DNA from: an uncultured Ruminococcus sp.
Lineage (GTDB): Bacteria > Bacillota_A > Clostridia > Oscillospirales > Ruminococcaceae
Length of the DNA stretch: 5,292 bases
Assembly: GCA_937880065.1 (NCBI GenBank)
Contig: CALFMA010000542.1
Coordinates: 1-5,292, forward strand
Direction: 5' to 3'
In this document: positions 4,919 through 5,292 of the stretch, one piece after another
How the letters are laid out: the number at the start of each line of letters is the position of its first letter
Position numbering within the stretch: the stretch's first letter is position 1
Notes under the pieces: model-generated
The model's input: the letters and a program-made list of their open reading frames with translations, nothing else
Told to the model about the DNA's origin: nothing
Databases searched by the model: none
Made by a program: the position numbers and the translations under genes

Positions 4919-5292
4919 ATGAAGGAAATGCCCATTAAAACCTTTGTGATAATATTTGTTTTAGTGGCAATTTCCGCATGGGTACTGCACCTATTGCTGC
5001 GGAAAAAGACGAATATAAGCGCAATAGCGATGTTTTTCGGGGCGATGTCCCTTTCCATTGTCTATATGTGGAAGATTGAAAACTACTATTTCTGCATAGC
5101 CTTTATTGTTCTTTCGACTTTGGCGGCATGGTTCTGTTTTAACTACGGCGGCTTCAAATTTATGGAGTATCTGCCCAAAAAAGCGATTTATGCCTTTATA
5201 GTGCTGCTCACCCTGTGTATGGCGGCATTTATATCCGTATTCTCCATTTGCAAACACCTTGTATATTGGACGGCTACATTTTACTTCGGTCT
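4919..5292 (+). CDS. Multi-pass membrane protein, N-terminal part (runs off window; possibly DUF2079-like)
   Basis: The frame is open from an ATG at 4919 to the window end, 124 complete codons. Four membrane helices are evident at about residues 8-27, 34-51, 57-75 and 88-110, with basic connections (LRKK at 27-30, PKK at 86-88) on what should be the cytoplasmic side. The segment after the fourth helix, CKHLVYWTATFYFG, faintly resembles the RHL...TFDFGIF region I associate with DUF2079, large membrane proteins thought to be glycosyltransferase-like; this is a tentative recollection. The start is uncertain. The only upstream AGGA (4911-4914) is just four bases from the ATG, and the frame stays open and protein-like back to 4877. 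The true start may lie in the preceding ORF, with a frameshift between them. Confidence 0.7.
   Translation, partial: MKEMPIKTFVIIFVLVAISAWVLHLLLRKKTNISAIAMFFGAMSLSIVYMWKIENYYFCIAFIVLSTLAAWFCFNYGGFKFMEYLPKKAIYAFIVLLTLCMAAFISVFSICKHLVYWTATFYFG

Noticed and set aside
4669..5058. A 129-residue minus-strand ORF across the frameshift region
   Set aside because: It is cysteine- and phenylalanine-rich in the manner of complemented hydrophobic coding sequence. The + strand gives membrane helices with better codon use.

Overview
The window looks like a chromosomal stretch from a low-to-moderate GC Gram-positive anaerobe of the Clostridia, most like a Ruminococcus-type Oscillospiraceae member. This is inferred from gene order, codon use and strong AGGAGG-type ribosome binding sites; no 16S or other definitive marker is present. 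All supported genes are on the + strand. No tRNA, rRNA, CRISPR array, insertion sequence or phage gene was seen.

Positions 1-4031 hold a compact, probably co-transcribed housekeeping cluster: the 3' end of an unidentified gene, then rdgB (XTP/dITP pyrophosphatase), a YhbY-type CRM RNA-binding protein, nadD (NaMN adenylyltransferase), yqeK (HD-domain Ap4A hydrolase), a LytR-CpsA-Psr (LCP) cell-wall ligase and rsfS (ribosome silencing factor). Gaps are 0-50 nt and several genes overlap. The yhbY-nadD-yqeK-rsfS order is the classic Firmicutes arrangement; the LCP gene sits between yqeK and rsfS. The cluster joins nucleotide-pool cleaning, NAD synthesis, alarmone-like dinucleotide turnover, 50S subunit maturation or silencing, and attachment of wall polymers.

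Positions 4032-4188 are noncoding and the most interesting part of the window. An extended -10 promoter candidate (TGCGATAAT) would place transcription initiation at the 5' arm of an 8-bp perfect inverted repeat. That repeat encloses a smaller hairpin, and a further hairpin runs directly into a strong Shine-Dalgarno sequence. This looks like a structured 5' leader that matches no riboswitch class I recognise.

Positions 4189-5292 encode poorly characterised membrane proteins: a 121-residue four-helix protein, a 104-residue ORF with an acidic repetitive tail and one membrane helix, and the start of a multi-pass membrane protein running off the window (possibly DUF2079-like). The last two are in different frames, but the reading frame of the third stays protein-like for some 40 nt upstream of its first ATG. 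They may therefore be one gene split by a +1 shift at an A5 run.
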